Origin: Sipunculus nudus
Lineage: Eukaryota; Annelida; Sipuncula; Golfingiida; Sipunculidae
Direction of reading: 5' to 3'
Assembly: GCA_026874595.1 (NCBI GenBank)
Contig: CM049312.1
Location: forward strand, 55,061,429 to 55,125,428
DNA length: 64,000 nt
Part shown: positions 47,403-57,789 of the stretch, piece by piece
How positions within the stretch are numbered: position 1 is the stretch's first letter
How the letters are laid out: the number at the start of each line of letters is the position of its first letter
Program-made: the position numbers and the translations under genes
The notes under the pieces: model-generated
Seen by the model: only the letters and a program-made list of their open reading frames with translations
What the model was told of the DNA's origin: nothing
Databases searched by the model: none

Positions 47403-48590
47403 AGCGACGGCGTGGTGGGTTATTACATAAATGTAAAGAGAAAAGATTCTGGCAATTGGTGCTCAAACCGACATACATTCCCCTAAAATACGGCGAAGAC
47501 ATGGGCCGTACTGACGAAATATCCGCCATCAATCGTCACTGGACATGCAAAGTAGCAGGAATTTCAGCCAGCCCACACAATCCAAGTTTTCAGTCCTTCT
47601 CTGAAATCCTGCAGGCTGCGCCATTTTGTTGCTTTGCTCGGGGTAAGGCAGATTGAGAGATGGAATTTATCAGGAATAGACTCAAAGAAGACCAGGGAGT
47701 TGGCGTGTAGCTAAAAGCATGCTCTTGGCGGGACTCACGCAGGTGTACACATAAACTGAATACATTTGCAGCATATCATAGAATAACGTTACAACATGTG
47801 ACATATTATGTTAACCTGTATCATTGAAAATAGTTTAAGCTGCGGTATTATAAATCGACCATAAAAATGATCTGACAGCTGCTTCAATGAAAAAAAAAAC
47901 TGATCACCTATTTGACTTATGGTTTTGCGCCTGATCAAATGTTTCCGCTGCTATTGATACTCAATAATTGATAATATTGATAGTATTAGTGTTTTATTCT
48001 AACAATATCGTATAGCGGGGATGAAGGAGTGTTTTGACGGTTAGTTTCATTCCGACCGGCCAGATGGCAGCACGGGCCTAAACTGGACTGGGGAAAGCCA
48101 GATTTGTTGACAGATTAGTTTAACCCCAGACGGTCAGATGGCAGCACCGGCAGCATCATCCGAATGAACGATCAGTATTAGGCTTCTGCGCCTGGTTAAA
48201 TGTTACTTCTCTGGAAAAAAACGGTTTGTCAATTAGATTCATTCCCAACTGCCAGATGGGAGCACCGGTTTAACAGCTGCATTTAGCCACAAAGGCTTTG
48301 TGAAACGGTTACTAACATTGCTGACGCTTGAAAAGAGCAAAGGGGGTATCCAGTGGTGTGTGCGTGTGTGGGGGGGGGGGGGGGGGGGGGGGGCAGATTG
48401 GATCCAGCACTCCCCGTCCTTATGGAATTTCACTAAGTCTAATACTACTCATATTTTCTAAAACACAAAAATTCCTTTCACTGGTATCCGCAGATTTGGG
48501 ACTTGTTATACATTTGATAATTTAAGGATTGATCCTGCAAATATGATATTGATTCATCATGTGCAGCAGATATGTCACACACACACATAT
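47403..48590. other. no gene; degenerate repeats and a G24 run
   Basis: Three degenerate units carry ttagttt.attcc..c.g.cagatggcagcac at about 48040, 48120 and 48230. The homopolymer G24 is at 48370-48393. Confidence 0.5.
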
Positions 48591-48594
48591 ATAT

Positions 48595-48740
48595 ATATTA
48601 CGGATATTGAGGAACAGCTGCAGAGCGCCAGGCCCTGATTGGGGTAGACCGTGAACAATCTCACGGCTCCTCTACTGATATCGCTTCTCGAACTCACGAT
48701 CTCACGACTCTGCTGAGTCCACAAACCCCGTTGCAAAGTT
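48595..48740 (-). mobile_element. SINE-like fragment
   Basis: On the minus strand, a tRNA right-half-like segment (actcagcagagtcgtgagat followed by cgtgagttcgag, a B-box-like sequence) is followed by a GC-richer body and ends at a (TA)n/(TG)n microsatellite tail. An A box is not clear. Confidence 0.4.
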
Positions 48741-49158
48741 GAACATAAGACTGTAAAATATCAGTTATTTTACCCAGAGCATTACATTAAAAAGATGATA
48801 TTTTGCAAGATATAAACATAGAAGCGCCTTTTCGCAATTGACATGTTTAAAATTTCAATCGTTTTAAACATTTTACGTTTGAAGAAATATTTATATTAAA
48901 TATTGAATCTCTCTACATTTTGACTACATTATGCAAAGACATCAGAGATTAGTTTTTTTTGTATTTCAGTGAAAAATGGCTCAAAATGTCCTCTTAACAC
49001 TGTATATTAAAACCAAATTACCCCTGCCCATACCCTCCCTAATGTACATGCAAGTAGCGTTAATGAAAAACATGGTTCATAATTGAAATATTAAAATATT
49101 TACTTCATAAAAATATTTTCATACACTAAAAAAAGATGTTACGTAGTATTTATTAATA

Positions 49159-49196
<38 letters not shown>

Positions 49197-49316
49197 CTTT
49201 TCACAATACCCACCCAACGCCAACAAAATAATATCGCGCCACTGATTACAGCCCCTTCCCCTCTCAGCAATGCCCCTGTGAAGATAAATAAATGCCAAAT
49301 TCAGTATAGAATACTT

Positions 49317-49391
<75 letters not shown>

Positions 49392-49439
49392 ATTATATAT
49401 TATTTTTATATTCTCTGGAAAAGGAAGATGTGTTGTCAG
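48741..49439. other. no gene; AT microsatellites
   Basis: (AT)n at 49163-49190 and 49318-49391. No exon was recognised. Confidence 0.6.
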
Positions 49440-49851
49440 TCCTTAAAACTGACGAGGATATATAGACGTATACGTCAATCACTCTCACTCAGCACACGAT
49501 CAGCTTTCTTGGGTATTCTTCCTGGCATCTTCAGCTCCAGCAGCCTAGAACGGTGTTGTTTCTAAAAGGAGAAAGGGAACCAGTCTAGTTAAAAGGGATT
49601 CCCCAGTGTATTTTTACACTGAGGCCTGGACGTCACTCGTCTCTATATGTTTCTACATGGTGAAGGGCGGTCTCTGATTGGTCAGCTGTGTTTCAATAGG
49701 CCTAACATTCTTAGATGCTCTTAATTCCCATTATGAAAGATATATAACCTGACGTTGCCGATCATTTAATTTGATCCTTAAAATCAGTCTGATTGCTTCT
49801 TTACACGTGGAAGGATCATTATACTTGCGCGCGAGAGGAGAATACCTGCCA
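49440..49851 (-). pseudogene. left flank of array: promoter copy and unusual first exon
   Basis: Positions 49568-49700 repeat the family 5' flank also found at 57129-57262 (agaaagggaaccagtctagt, cccagtgtatttttacactg, gaggcctggacgtcac, ctctgattggtcagctgtg). Just downstream on the minus strand, ATG at about 49529 opens MPGRIPKKADRVLSESD then a stop. It parallels the MSGRKKSHRAISDSQ start of the array exon, although the bases differ strongly. It could be a diverged relative of the first exon. Confidence 0.45.
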
Positions 49852-50248
49852 GGGAAACGCTGGTACAGTTTCACAGATATTGCATATTTCTTTGATAATT
49901 GCATATATTTGTCTGAACCTTTTAATAATTGATCATCAATCGGTTTGCTCAAACCAATGATCAATTATGAAAAAGGAACCAACTCCCAACACTAGTGTTA
50001 CCTTCGATATATTCATATGAAAGAACAATGACATATTGTATAATATGCCACAGATTAAATGGATTGTATGAATATTGTATGACACTGAATGCAAACAATA
50101 TAGCACTATAGCTATAAAATGACTTATAGAAATACTTCCTAAAAATCAACTATTAATTTTCTTAACTGCCTTATATTACAAGGGAAAGAACAAAATTAAT
50201 TTTATTAACATCTAATTTTAACTGGACACAAACATTTTTATATCATAC

Positions 50249-50341
50249 CTTGAGATGGAAACCACAAGAGCATGCTCCCTGGTCTCTGGTCAGTAGGGAC
50301 TGCTGCTGTGCCCCAGAAAGGAACATGGGACATGACTGAAT
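50249..50341 (-). CDS. exon 2, array unit 1
   Basis: A 93-bp exon, 31 codons, phase 0 on both sides. Acceptor ttacag|att, donor aag|gtatga. It begins IQSCPMFLSGAQQQSLLTRD and ends GACSCGFHLK. Confidence 0.6.
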
Positions 50342-51197
50342 CTGTAATACATGAATTTGTATCATATTTACAGACAATATATAAAGCATATTTCCTTAAC
50401 ATATTTTCATGAACTAATTAAAAGTAACTGTATCAAATGATAATTGCAAAGACTTTCAGGGAGAATACACACAGACCAGGAGATCCACAAAATTATCAAT
50501 GAATTTTGATAAAATGTGACAAATACAAACTGCTTGATTTTTAATTGACCATGAGTCCATGACCTAAGAAAGTTTAAAACCGGCCTATATGTACCCAGAA
50601 ATTAATGTTTATACACAAGACTTGTATAAATATAAGTTCTTTGTTTATAGATTTTAGATGAAGTCCTTATTGTATTTTTAATGAAAATATGAAATGGCCT
50701 ACTCCTAATTTTATATGTTAAGAAATTAATAAAAATTGAATTATATAATTGGCTTTTTTATTAATTTCTTTTTGAATGTAATCCTTTGACTTTAAAGTTT
50801 ATCCATAAATACAGAGTATTACGCATAATGCTGATGGGTGTACTTATAGCTCTTCACTTGACCAGGCAATTTGAACCAGAAATAGTCCAAACTTTTAGCT
50901 CTGGGGAACGTGTCTGTACCAAATATGTTAAAATCCAATATTACTTTAAGGGTGGTACTGAAATATACCACTCCTTGCATGCATACTGATAATTTTAAAT
51001 TTAAAACTCTTACTTTTCAGGGGGTTACCAAAGTGATTGATTCTGAGTTCTATGTCAAATTTAAAGTGCTGATAGTACCGACTGCCTTTCAACATCTTTA
51101 ATGTATTAATAAATCACATTAGAAAATTTCATCACTTCATTTATTGATCTTTAATAAATATTCAATAAATAATTTAATGTATAAATATACATATTAG

Positions 51198-51228
<31 letters not shown>

Positions 51229-51497
51229 AGCATACATGTATTAATATATATAATTTTATTATATTTTTTTGTGAATCTGCGTGCATGTACGCGCGTGTAC
51301 GCGTTTTAGCAGCAACCCCTCATTAAACCATAAATGAAACTGACGGAGCCGCTTCACTCCGGTTGCAGTATTTAAACTTAAATAATGTTTGGTTACAGAG
51401 TCTGATATGAAATTTCAATCAATTATTAATAAAAGGACGAAACGTTATACTTTATCTCAGTATAACTTATACTTTGAAGCCTTAATTAGTCACGTAC

Positions 51498-51647
51498 CTT
51501 ACAATATAAGCTATAAGGGCCCTTCTGTCGTGGCCCCGGCCGTATGCCAATGTGCTTCGGCCAGACGCCCGTGTCTGCAAAAATCTGCAGACGTAGGCGC
51601 CACTGGCTGTCTGAGATCGCACTGTGCGATTTCTTCCTTCCGGACAT
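51498..51647 (-). CDS. DUF6729-family exon 1, array unit 1
   Basis: An intact 50-codon first exon from ATG to donor aag|gtacgtg. It begins MSGRKKSHSAISDSQWRLRL and ends GPYSLYCK. Compared with the other units it has Ser at residue 9 where they have Arg. The product after exon 2 would continue in phase 0. Full-length coding is not possible because no downstream body follows in this unit. Confidence 0.65.
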
Positions 51648-52121
51648 TGTGATAAGCTTTCACCTGAACTGTCAAAATGGCGAAAACACGTGATTTTTAG
51701 TCTCAAACAAGTACACAAGTTGGCGGGAAACGCAGGTACAGTTTCACAGATATTGCATATTTCTTTGATAATTGCATATATTTGTCTGAACCTTTTAATA
51801 ATTGATCATCAATCGGTTTGCTCAAACCAATGATCAATTATGAAAAAGGAACCAACTCCCAACACTAGTGTTACCTTCGATATATTCATATGAAAGAACA
51901 ATGACATATTGTATAATATGCCACAGATTAAATGGATTGTATGAATATTGTATGACACTGAATGCAAACAATATAGCACTATAGCTATAAAATGACTTAT
52001 AGAAATACTTCCTAAAAATCAACTATTAATTTTCTTAACTGCCTTATATTACAAGGGAAAGAACAAAATTAATTTTATTAACATCTAATTTTAACTGGAC
52101 ACAAACATTTTTATATCATAC

Positions 52122-52214
52122 CTTGAGATGGAAACCACAAGAGCATGCTCCCTGGTCTCTGGTCAGTAGGGACTGCTGCTGTGCCCCAGAAAGGAACATG
52201 GGACATGACTGAAT
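52122..52214 (-). CDS. exon 2, array unit 2
   Basis: 93 bp, open, same reading as unit 1. The acceptor is aaag|att instead of acag|att, a weaker 3' splice site. Confidence 0.58.
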
Positions 52215-53172
52215 CTTTAATACATGAATTTGTATCAAATTTACAGACAATATATAAAGCATATTTCCTTAACATATTTTCATGAACTAATTAAAAGTAA
52301 CTGTATCAAATGATAATGGCAAAGACTTTCAGGGAGAATACACACAGACCATATTGTATTTTTAATGAAAATATATAAAGGCCTACTCCTAATTTTATAT
52401 GTTAAGGAATTAATAAAAATTGAATAATATAATTGGCTTTTATATTAATTTCTTTTTGAATGTAATCCTTTAACTTTAAAGTTTATCCATAAATACAGAG
52501 TATTACGCATGATGCTGATGGGTGTACTTATAGCTCTTCACTTGACCAGGCAATTTGAACCAGAAATAGTCCAAACTTTTAGCTCTGGGGAACGTGTCTG
52601 TACCAAATATGTTAAAATCCAATATTACTTTAAGGGTGGTACTGAAATATACCACTCCTTGCATGCATACTGATAATTTTAAATTTAAAACTCTTACTTT
52701 TCAGGGGGTTACCAAAGTGATTGATTCTGAGTTCTATGTCAAATTTAAAGTGCTGATAGTACCGACTGCCTTTCAACATCTTTAATGTATTAATAAATCA
52801 CATTAGAAAATTTCATCACTTCATTTATTGATCTTTAATAAATATACAACAAATAATTAAATGTATAAAATATACATATAAGTATATATATATATATATA
52901 TATACATTTATATATAAGCATACATGTATTAATATATATAATTTTGTGAATCTGCGTGCATGTACGCGCGTGTACGCGTTTTAGCAGCAACCCCTCATTA
53001 AACCATAAATGAAACTGACGAAGCCGCTTCACTCCGGTTGCAGTATTTAAACTTAAATAATGTTTGGTTACAGAGTCTGATATGAAATTTCAATCAATTA
53101 TTAATAAAAGGACGAAACGATATACTTTATCTCAGTATAACTTATACTTTGAAGCCTTAATCAGTCACGTAC

Positions 53173-53322
53173 CTTACAATATAAGCTATTAGGGCCCTTC
53201 TGTCGTGGCCCCGGCCGTGTGCCAATGTGCTTCGGCCAGACGCCCGTGTCTGCAAAAATCTGCAGACGTAGGCTCCACTGGCTGTCTGAGATCGCACGGT
53301 GCGATTTCTTCCTTCCGGACAT
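53173..53322 (-). CDS. DUF6729-family exon 1, array unit 2
   Basis: Intact 50-codon exon with ATG and donor. It differs from unit 4 by W-S-L for W-R-L and GPNS for GPYS, both replacement changes, and is identical to unit 3 in these. The bias to amino-acid-changing differences argues against strong constraint. Confidence 0.63.
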
Positions 53323-53796
53323 TGTGATAAGCTTTCACCTGAACGGTCAAAATGGCGAAAACACGTGATTTTTAGTCTCAAACAAGTACACAAGGTGGCG
53401 GGAAACGCAGGTACAGTTTCACAGATATTGCATATTTCTTTGATAATTGCATATATTTGTCTGAACCGTTTAATAATTGATCATCAATCGGTTTGCTCAA
53501 ACCGATGATCCATTATGAAAAAGGCACCGACTCCCACCACTAGGGTTATCTTCGATATATTCATATGAAAGAACAATGACATATTGTATAATATGCCACA
53601 GATTAAAGGGATTGTATGAATATTGTATGACACTGAATACAAACAATATTGCACTATGGCTATATAATGACTTATAAAAATACTTCCTAAAAATCAACTA
53701 TAAATTTTCTTAACTGCATTATATTATAAGGGAAAGAACAAAATTAATTTTATTAACATCTAATTTTAACTGGACACAAACATTTTTATATCATAC

Positions 53797-53889
53797 CTTG
53801 AGATGGAAACCACAAGAGCATGCTCCCTGGTCTCTGGTCAGTAGGGACTGCTGCTGTGCCCCAGATAATAACATGGGACATGACTGAAT
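53797..53889 (-). CDS. exon 2, array unit 3
   Basis: 93 bp, open. It has PMLLSGAQQ for PMFLSGAQQ. The acceptor is aaag|att. Confidence 0.58.
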
Positions 53890-55029
53890 CTTTAATACAT
53901 GAATTTGTATCAAATTTACAGACAATATATAAAGCATATTTCCTTAACATATTTTCATGAACTAATTAAAAGTAACTGTATCAAATGATAATGGCAAAGA
54001 CTTTTAGGGAGAATACACACAGACCAGGAGATCCACAAAATTATCAATGAATTTTGATAAAATGTGACAATTACAAACTGCTTGATATTTCATTGACCAT
54101 GAGTCCATGACCTAAGAAAGTTTAAAACAGGCCTATATGTACTCAGAAATTAATGTTTATACACAAGACTTATATAGTTCTTTGTTTATAGATTTTCGAT
54201 GAAGTCCGTATTGTATTTTTAATGAAAATATGTAAAGGCCTACTCCTAATTTTATATGTTAAGAAATTAATAAAAATTGAATAATATAATTGGCTTTTTT
54301 GTTAATTTCTTTTTGAATGTAATCCTTTAACTTTAAAGTTTATCCATAAATACAGAGTATTACGCATAATGCTGATGGGTGTACTTATAGCTCTTCACTT
54401 GACCAGGCAATTTGAACCAGAAATAGTCCAAACTTTTAGCTCTGGGGAACGTGTCTGTACCAAATATGTTAAAATCCAATATTACTTTAAGGGTGGAACT
54501 GAAATATACCACTCCTTGCATGCATACTGATAATTTTAAATTTAAAACTCTTACTTTTCAGGGGGTTACCAAAGTGATTGATTCTGAGTTCTATGTCAAA
54601 TTTAAAGTGCTGATAGTACCGACTGCCTTTCAACATCTTTAATGTATTAATAAATCACATTAGAAAATTTCATCACTTCATTTATTGATCTTTAATAAAT
54701 ATACAATAAATAATTAAATGTATAAAATATACATATAAGTATATATATATATATATATATACATTTATATATAAGCATACATGTATTAATATATATAATT
54801 TTGTGAATCTGCGTGCATGTACGCGCGTGTACGCGTTTTAGCAGCAACCCCTCATTAAACCATAAATGAAACTGACGAAGCCGCTTCACTCCGGTTGCAG
54901 TATTTAAACTTAAATAATGTTTGGTTACAGAGTCTGATATGAAATTTCAATCAATTATTAATAAAAGGACGAAACGATATACTTTATCTCAGTATAACTT
55001 ATACTTTGAAGCCTTAATCAGTCACGTAC

Positions 55030-55179
55030 CTTACAATATAAGCTATTAGGGCCCTTCTGTCGTGGCCCCGGCCGTGTGCCAATGTGCTTCGGCCAGACGC
55101 CCGTGTCTGCAAAAATCTGCAGACGTAGGCTCCACTGGCTGTCTGAGATCGCACGGTGCGATTTCTTCCTTCCGGACAT
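55030..55179 (-). CDS. DUF6729-family exon 1, array unit 3
   Basis: Intact 50-codon exon with the same reading as unit 2. The leader differs by one base (cacgtgaa for cacctgaa), which creates an extra CACGTG next to the start. Confidence 0.63.
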
Positions 55180-55653
55180 TGTGATAAGCTTTCACGTGAA
55201 CGGTCAAAATGGCGAAAACACGTGATTTTTAGTCTCAAACAAGTACACAAGGTGGCGGGAAACGCAGGTACAGTTTCACAGATATTGCATATTTCTTTGA
55301 TAAATGCATATATTTGTCTGAACCGTTTAATAATTGATCATCAATCGGTTTGCTCAAACCGATGATCCATTATGAAAAAGGCACCGACTCCCACCACTAG
55401 GGTTATCTTCGATATATTCATATGAAAGAACAATGACATATTGTATAATATGCCACAGATTAAATGGATTGTATGAATATTGTATGACACTGAATACAAA
55501 CAATATTGCACTATGGCTATATAATGACTTATAAAAATACTTCCTAAAAATCAACTATAAATTTTCTTAACTGCCTTATATTATAAGGGAAAGAACAAAA
55601 TTAATTTTATTAACATCTAATTTTAACTGGACACAAACATTTTTATATCATAC

Positions 55654-55746
55654 CTTGAGATGGAAACCACAAGAGCATGCTCCCTGGTCTCTGGTCAGTA
55701 GGGACTGCTGCTGTGCCCCAGATAATAACATGGGACATGACTGAAT
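55654..55746 (-). CDS. exon 2, array unit 4
   Basis: 93 bp, open, identical in reading to unit 3. The acceptor is acag|att. Confidence 0.6.
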
Positions 55747-56863
55747 CTGTAATACATGAATTTGTATCAAATTTACAGACAATATATAAAGCATATTTCC
55801 TTAACATATTTTCATGAACTAATTAAAAGTAACTGTATCAAATGATAATGGCAAAGACTTTTAGGGAGAATACACACAGACCAGGAGATCCACAAAATTA
55901 TCAATGAATTTTGATAAAATGTGACAATTACAAACTGCTTGATATTTCATTGACCATGAGTCCATGACCTAAGAAAGTTTAAAACAGGCCTATATGTACT
56001 CAGAAATTAATGTTTATACACAAGACTTATATAGTTCTTTGTTTATAGATTTTCGATGAAGTCCGTATTGTATTTTTAATGAAAATATGTAAAGGCCTAC
56101 TCCTTATTTTATATGTTAAGAAATTAATAAAAATTGAATAATATAATTGGCTTTTTTGTTAATTTCTTTTTGAATGTAATCCTTTAACTTTAAAGTTTAT
56201 CCATAAATACAGAGTATTACGCATAATGCTGATGGGTGTACTTATAGCTCTTCACTTGACCAGGCAATTTGAACCAGAAATAGTCCAAACTTTTAGCTCT
56301 GGGGAACGTGTCTGTACCAAATATGTTAAAATCCAATATTACTTTAAGGGTGGAACTGAAATATACCACTCCTTGCATGCATACTGATAATTTTAAATTT
56401 AAAACTCTTACTTTTCAGGGGGTTACCAAAGTGATTGATTCTGAGTTCTATGTCAAATTTAAAGTGCTGATAGTACCGACTGCCTTTCAACATCTTTAAT
56501 GTATTAATAAATCACATTAGAAAATTTCATCACTTCATTTATTGATCTTTAATAAATATTCATATTCATATATAAATATTTATATTTATATATAAGCATA
56601 CATGTATTAATATATATAATTTTATTATATTTTTTTGTGAATCTGCGTGCATGTACGCGCGTGTACGCGTTTTAGCAGCAATCCCTCATTAGACCATTAT
56701 TGAAACTGACGGAGCCTCTTCACTCCGGTTACAGTATTTAAACTTAAATAATGTTTGGTTATAGAGTCTGATATCAAATTTCAATCAATTATTAATAAAA
56801 GGACGAAACGTTATACTTTATCTCAGTATAACATACTTTGAGTTTGAAGCCTTAGACACGTAC

Positions 56864-57013
56864 CTTACAATATAAGCTATAAGGGCCCTTCTGTCGTGGC
56901 CCTTGCCGTATGCCAATGTGCTTCGGCCAGACGCCCGTGTCTGCAAAAATCTGCAGACGTAGGCGCCACTGGCTGTCTGATATCGCACGGTGCGATTTCT
57001 TCCTTCCAGACAT
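56864..57013 (-). CDS. DUF6729-family exon 1, array unit 4
   Basis: Intact 50-codon exon: MSGRKKSHRAISDSQWRLRL, QIFADTGVWPKHIGIRQGPR, QKGPYSLYCK. This unit is the only one directly preceded by the long family promoter (57125-57262), so it is the most plausible to be transcribed. Confidence 0.68.
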
Positions 57014-57046
57014 AGTGTCTAGTGATAAGCTTTCACCTGAACCGTC

Positions 57047-57065
57047 AAAATGGCGAAAACACGTG
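57047..57065 (-). promoter_or_regulatory. YY1-like site and E-box upstream of exon 1 (unit 4)
   Basis: AAAATGGCG (57047-57055) and CACGTG (57060-57065) lie 33-52 bp upstream of the ATG. The same pair with the same spacing is at 51674-51692, 53349-53367 and 55206-55224. No TATA box is seen. YY1-type and E-box sites are typical of TATA-less promoters; function here is inference. Confidence 0.55.
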
Positions 57066-57098
57066 ATTTTTAGTCTCAAACAAGTAGACAAGGTGGCG

Positions 57099-57340
57099 GT
57101 GGTTGGAAGAGGCTGGTGGTGTTTTTGAGAGGGAGAAAGGGAACCAGTCTAGTTAAAAGGGTTTCCCCAGTGTATTTTTAGACTGAGGCCTGGACGTCAC
57201 ACGTTTCTAAATGTTTCTACATGGTGAAGGTCGGTCTCTGATTGGTCAGCTGTGTTTCTAGTTTGTTTCTAGATGGGCTAAAGCCGGTCACTGATTGGTT
57301 AGAATTTGTTTCTAGATGTTTCTAGATGAGACAGCCAAAC
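57099..57340 (-). promoter_or_regulatory. family 5' flank right of the array
   Basis: Repeats 49568-49700 and, inverted, 4080-4180. It includes gagggagaaagggaaccagt, a gtgacgtcc CRE-like string (minus strand), attggtcag CCAAT-box-like sequences at 57240 and 57293, and repeated gtttctagatg strings. Confidence 0.5.
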
Positions 57341-57789
57341 GTGGGGGGGGGGGATGAAGCTGGGGAACATTCGGCTGTATGGCTGTGGAACCTAAGGTGG
57401 GGGATGGGTTACTAGGGTAAAGAAAAAGAAAGAGAATCAAAGATTATTAAATAATGGTAAAAAGGCTATTTCGCTGAACAATTTCGGCACAAAGATCCGT
57501 TACAGTTTATACACAATACCTTTTTTATTGAATTGTCAAACAAAAAATCATGAGACGTGATCTTAAGGTCTCCGGTTCTGATGGAAAAACAAATGTTCAA
57601 TGCAATAACAATTATAAGTATGCGTCTTTAGTTTTCATTAATATCCATTTGTAAGAGATCTTTAAATAAAAATTTAAATTTAAAACAACAAGGTAGACAT
57701 GTCAGACATATATTGATTTACCAGATACTGACATACTGCGATATTCCCTGCTGACATGCGTATTAGAAAATGAAGAAATTGTTAACACT
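57341..57789. other. no gene seen
   Basis: AT-rich sequence after a short G9 run. Nothing coding recognised. Confidence 0.4.

Larger units (their letters stand above)
49852..51724 (-). repeat. tandem unit 1 (1873 bp): promoter, exon 1, exon 2 of the DUF6729 family
   Basis: On the minus strand it carries the promoter, exon 1 (51498-51647), intron with the conserved block (50780-51065) and AT microsatellite, exon 2 (50249-50341), downstream intron, and hairpin 49926-49967. The unit starts at gggaaacgctggtacagttt. Differences from unit 3 are many in the AT tract and few elsewhere. Confidence 0.88.
51725..53399 (-). repeat. tandem unit 2 (1675 bp, internal deletion)
   Basis: Same order as unit 1, but about 190 bp is missing near 52348 (between cacacagacc and atattgtattttt), corresponding to 50483-50672. 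Exon 1 is at 53173-53322 and exon 2 at 52122-52214. The hairpin is at 51799-51840. The left part resembles unit 1 and the right part unit 3, suggesting unequal exchange. Confidence 0.88.
53400..55256 (-). repeat. tandem unit 3 (1857 bp)
   Basis: Exon 1 is at 55030-55179 and exon 2 at 53797-53889. It is nearly identical to unit 4 over most of its length and to unit 2 around exon 1. The hairpin is at 53474-53515, with changes on both sides of the stem. Confidence 0.9.
55257..57098 (-). repeat. tandem unit 4 (about 1842 bp)
   Basis: Exon 1 is at 56864-57013 and exon 2 at 55654-55746. Its left half is nearly identical to unit 3. Its right half (56560-57098) differs and is closer to unit 1, with a shortened AT tract and a duplicated tagtgtctagtgat leader. 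The right border leads into the family promoter at 57125-57262. Confidence 0.88.

Noticed and set aside
48328-48525. Glycine-rich ORFs around the G24 run
   Set aside because: They arise from translating a homopolymer.
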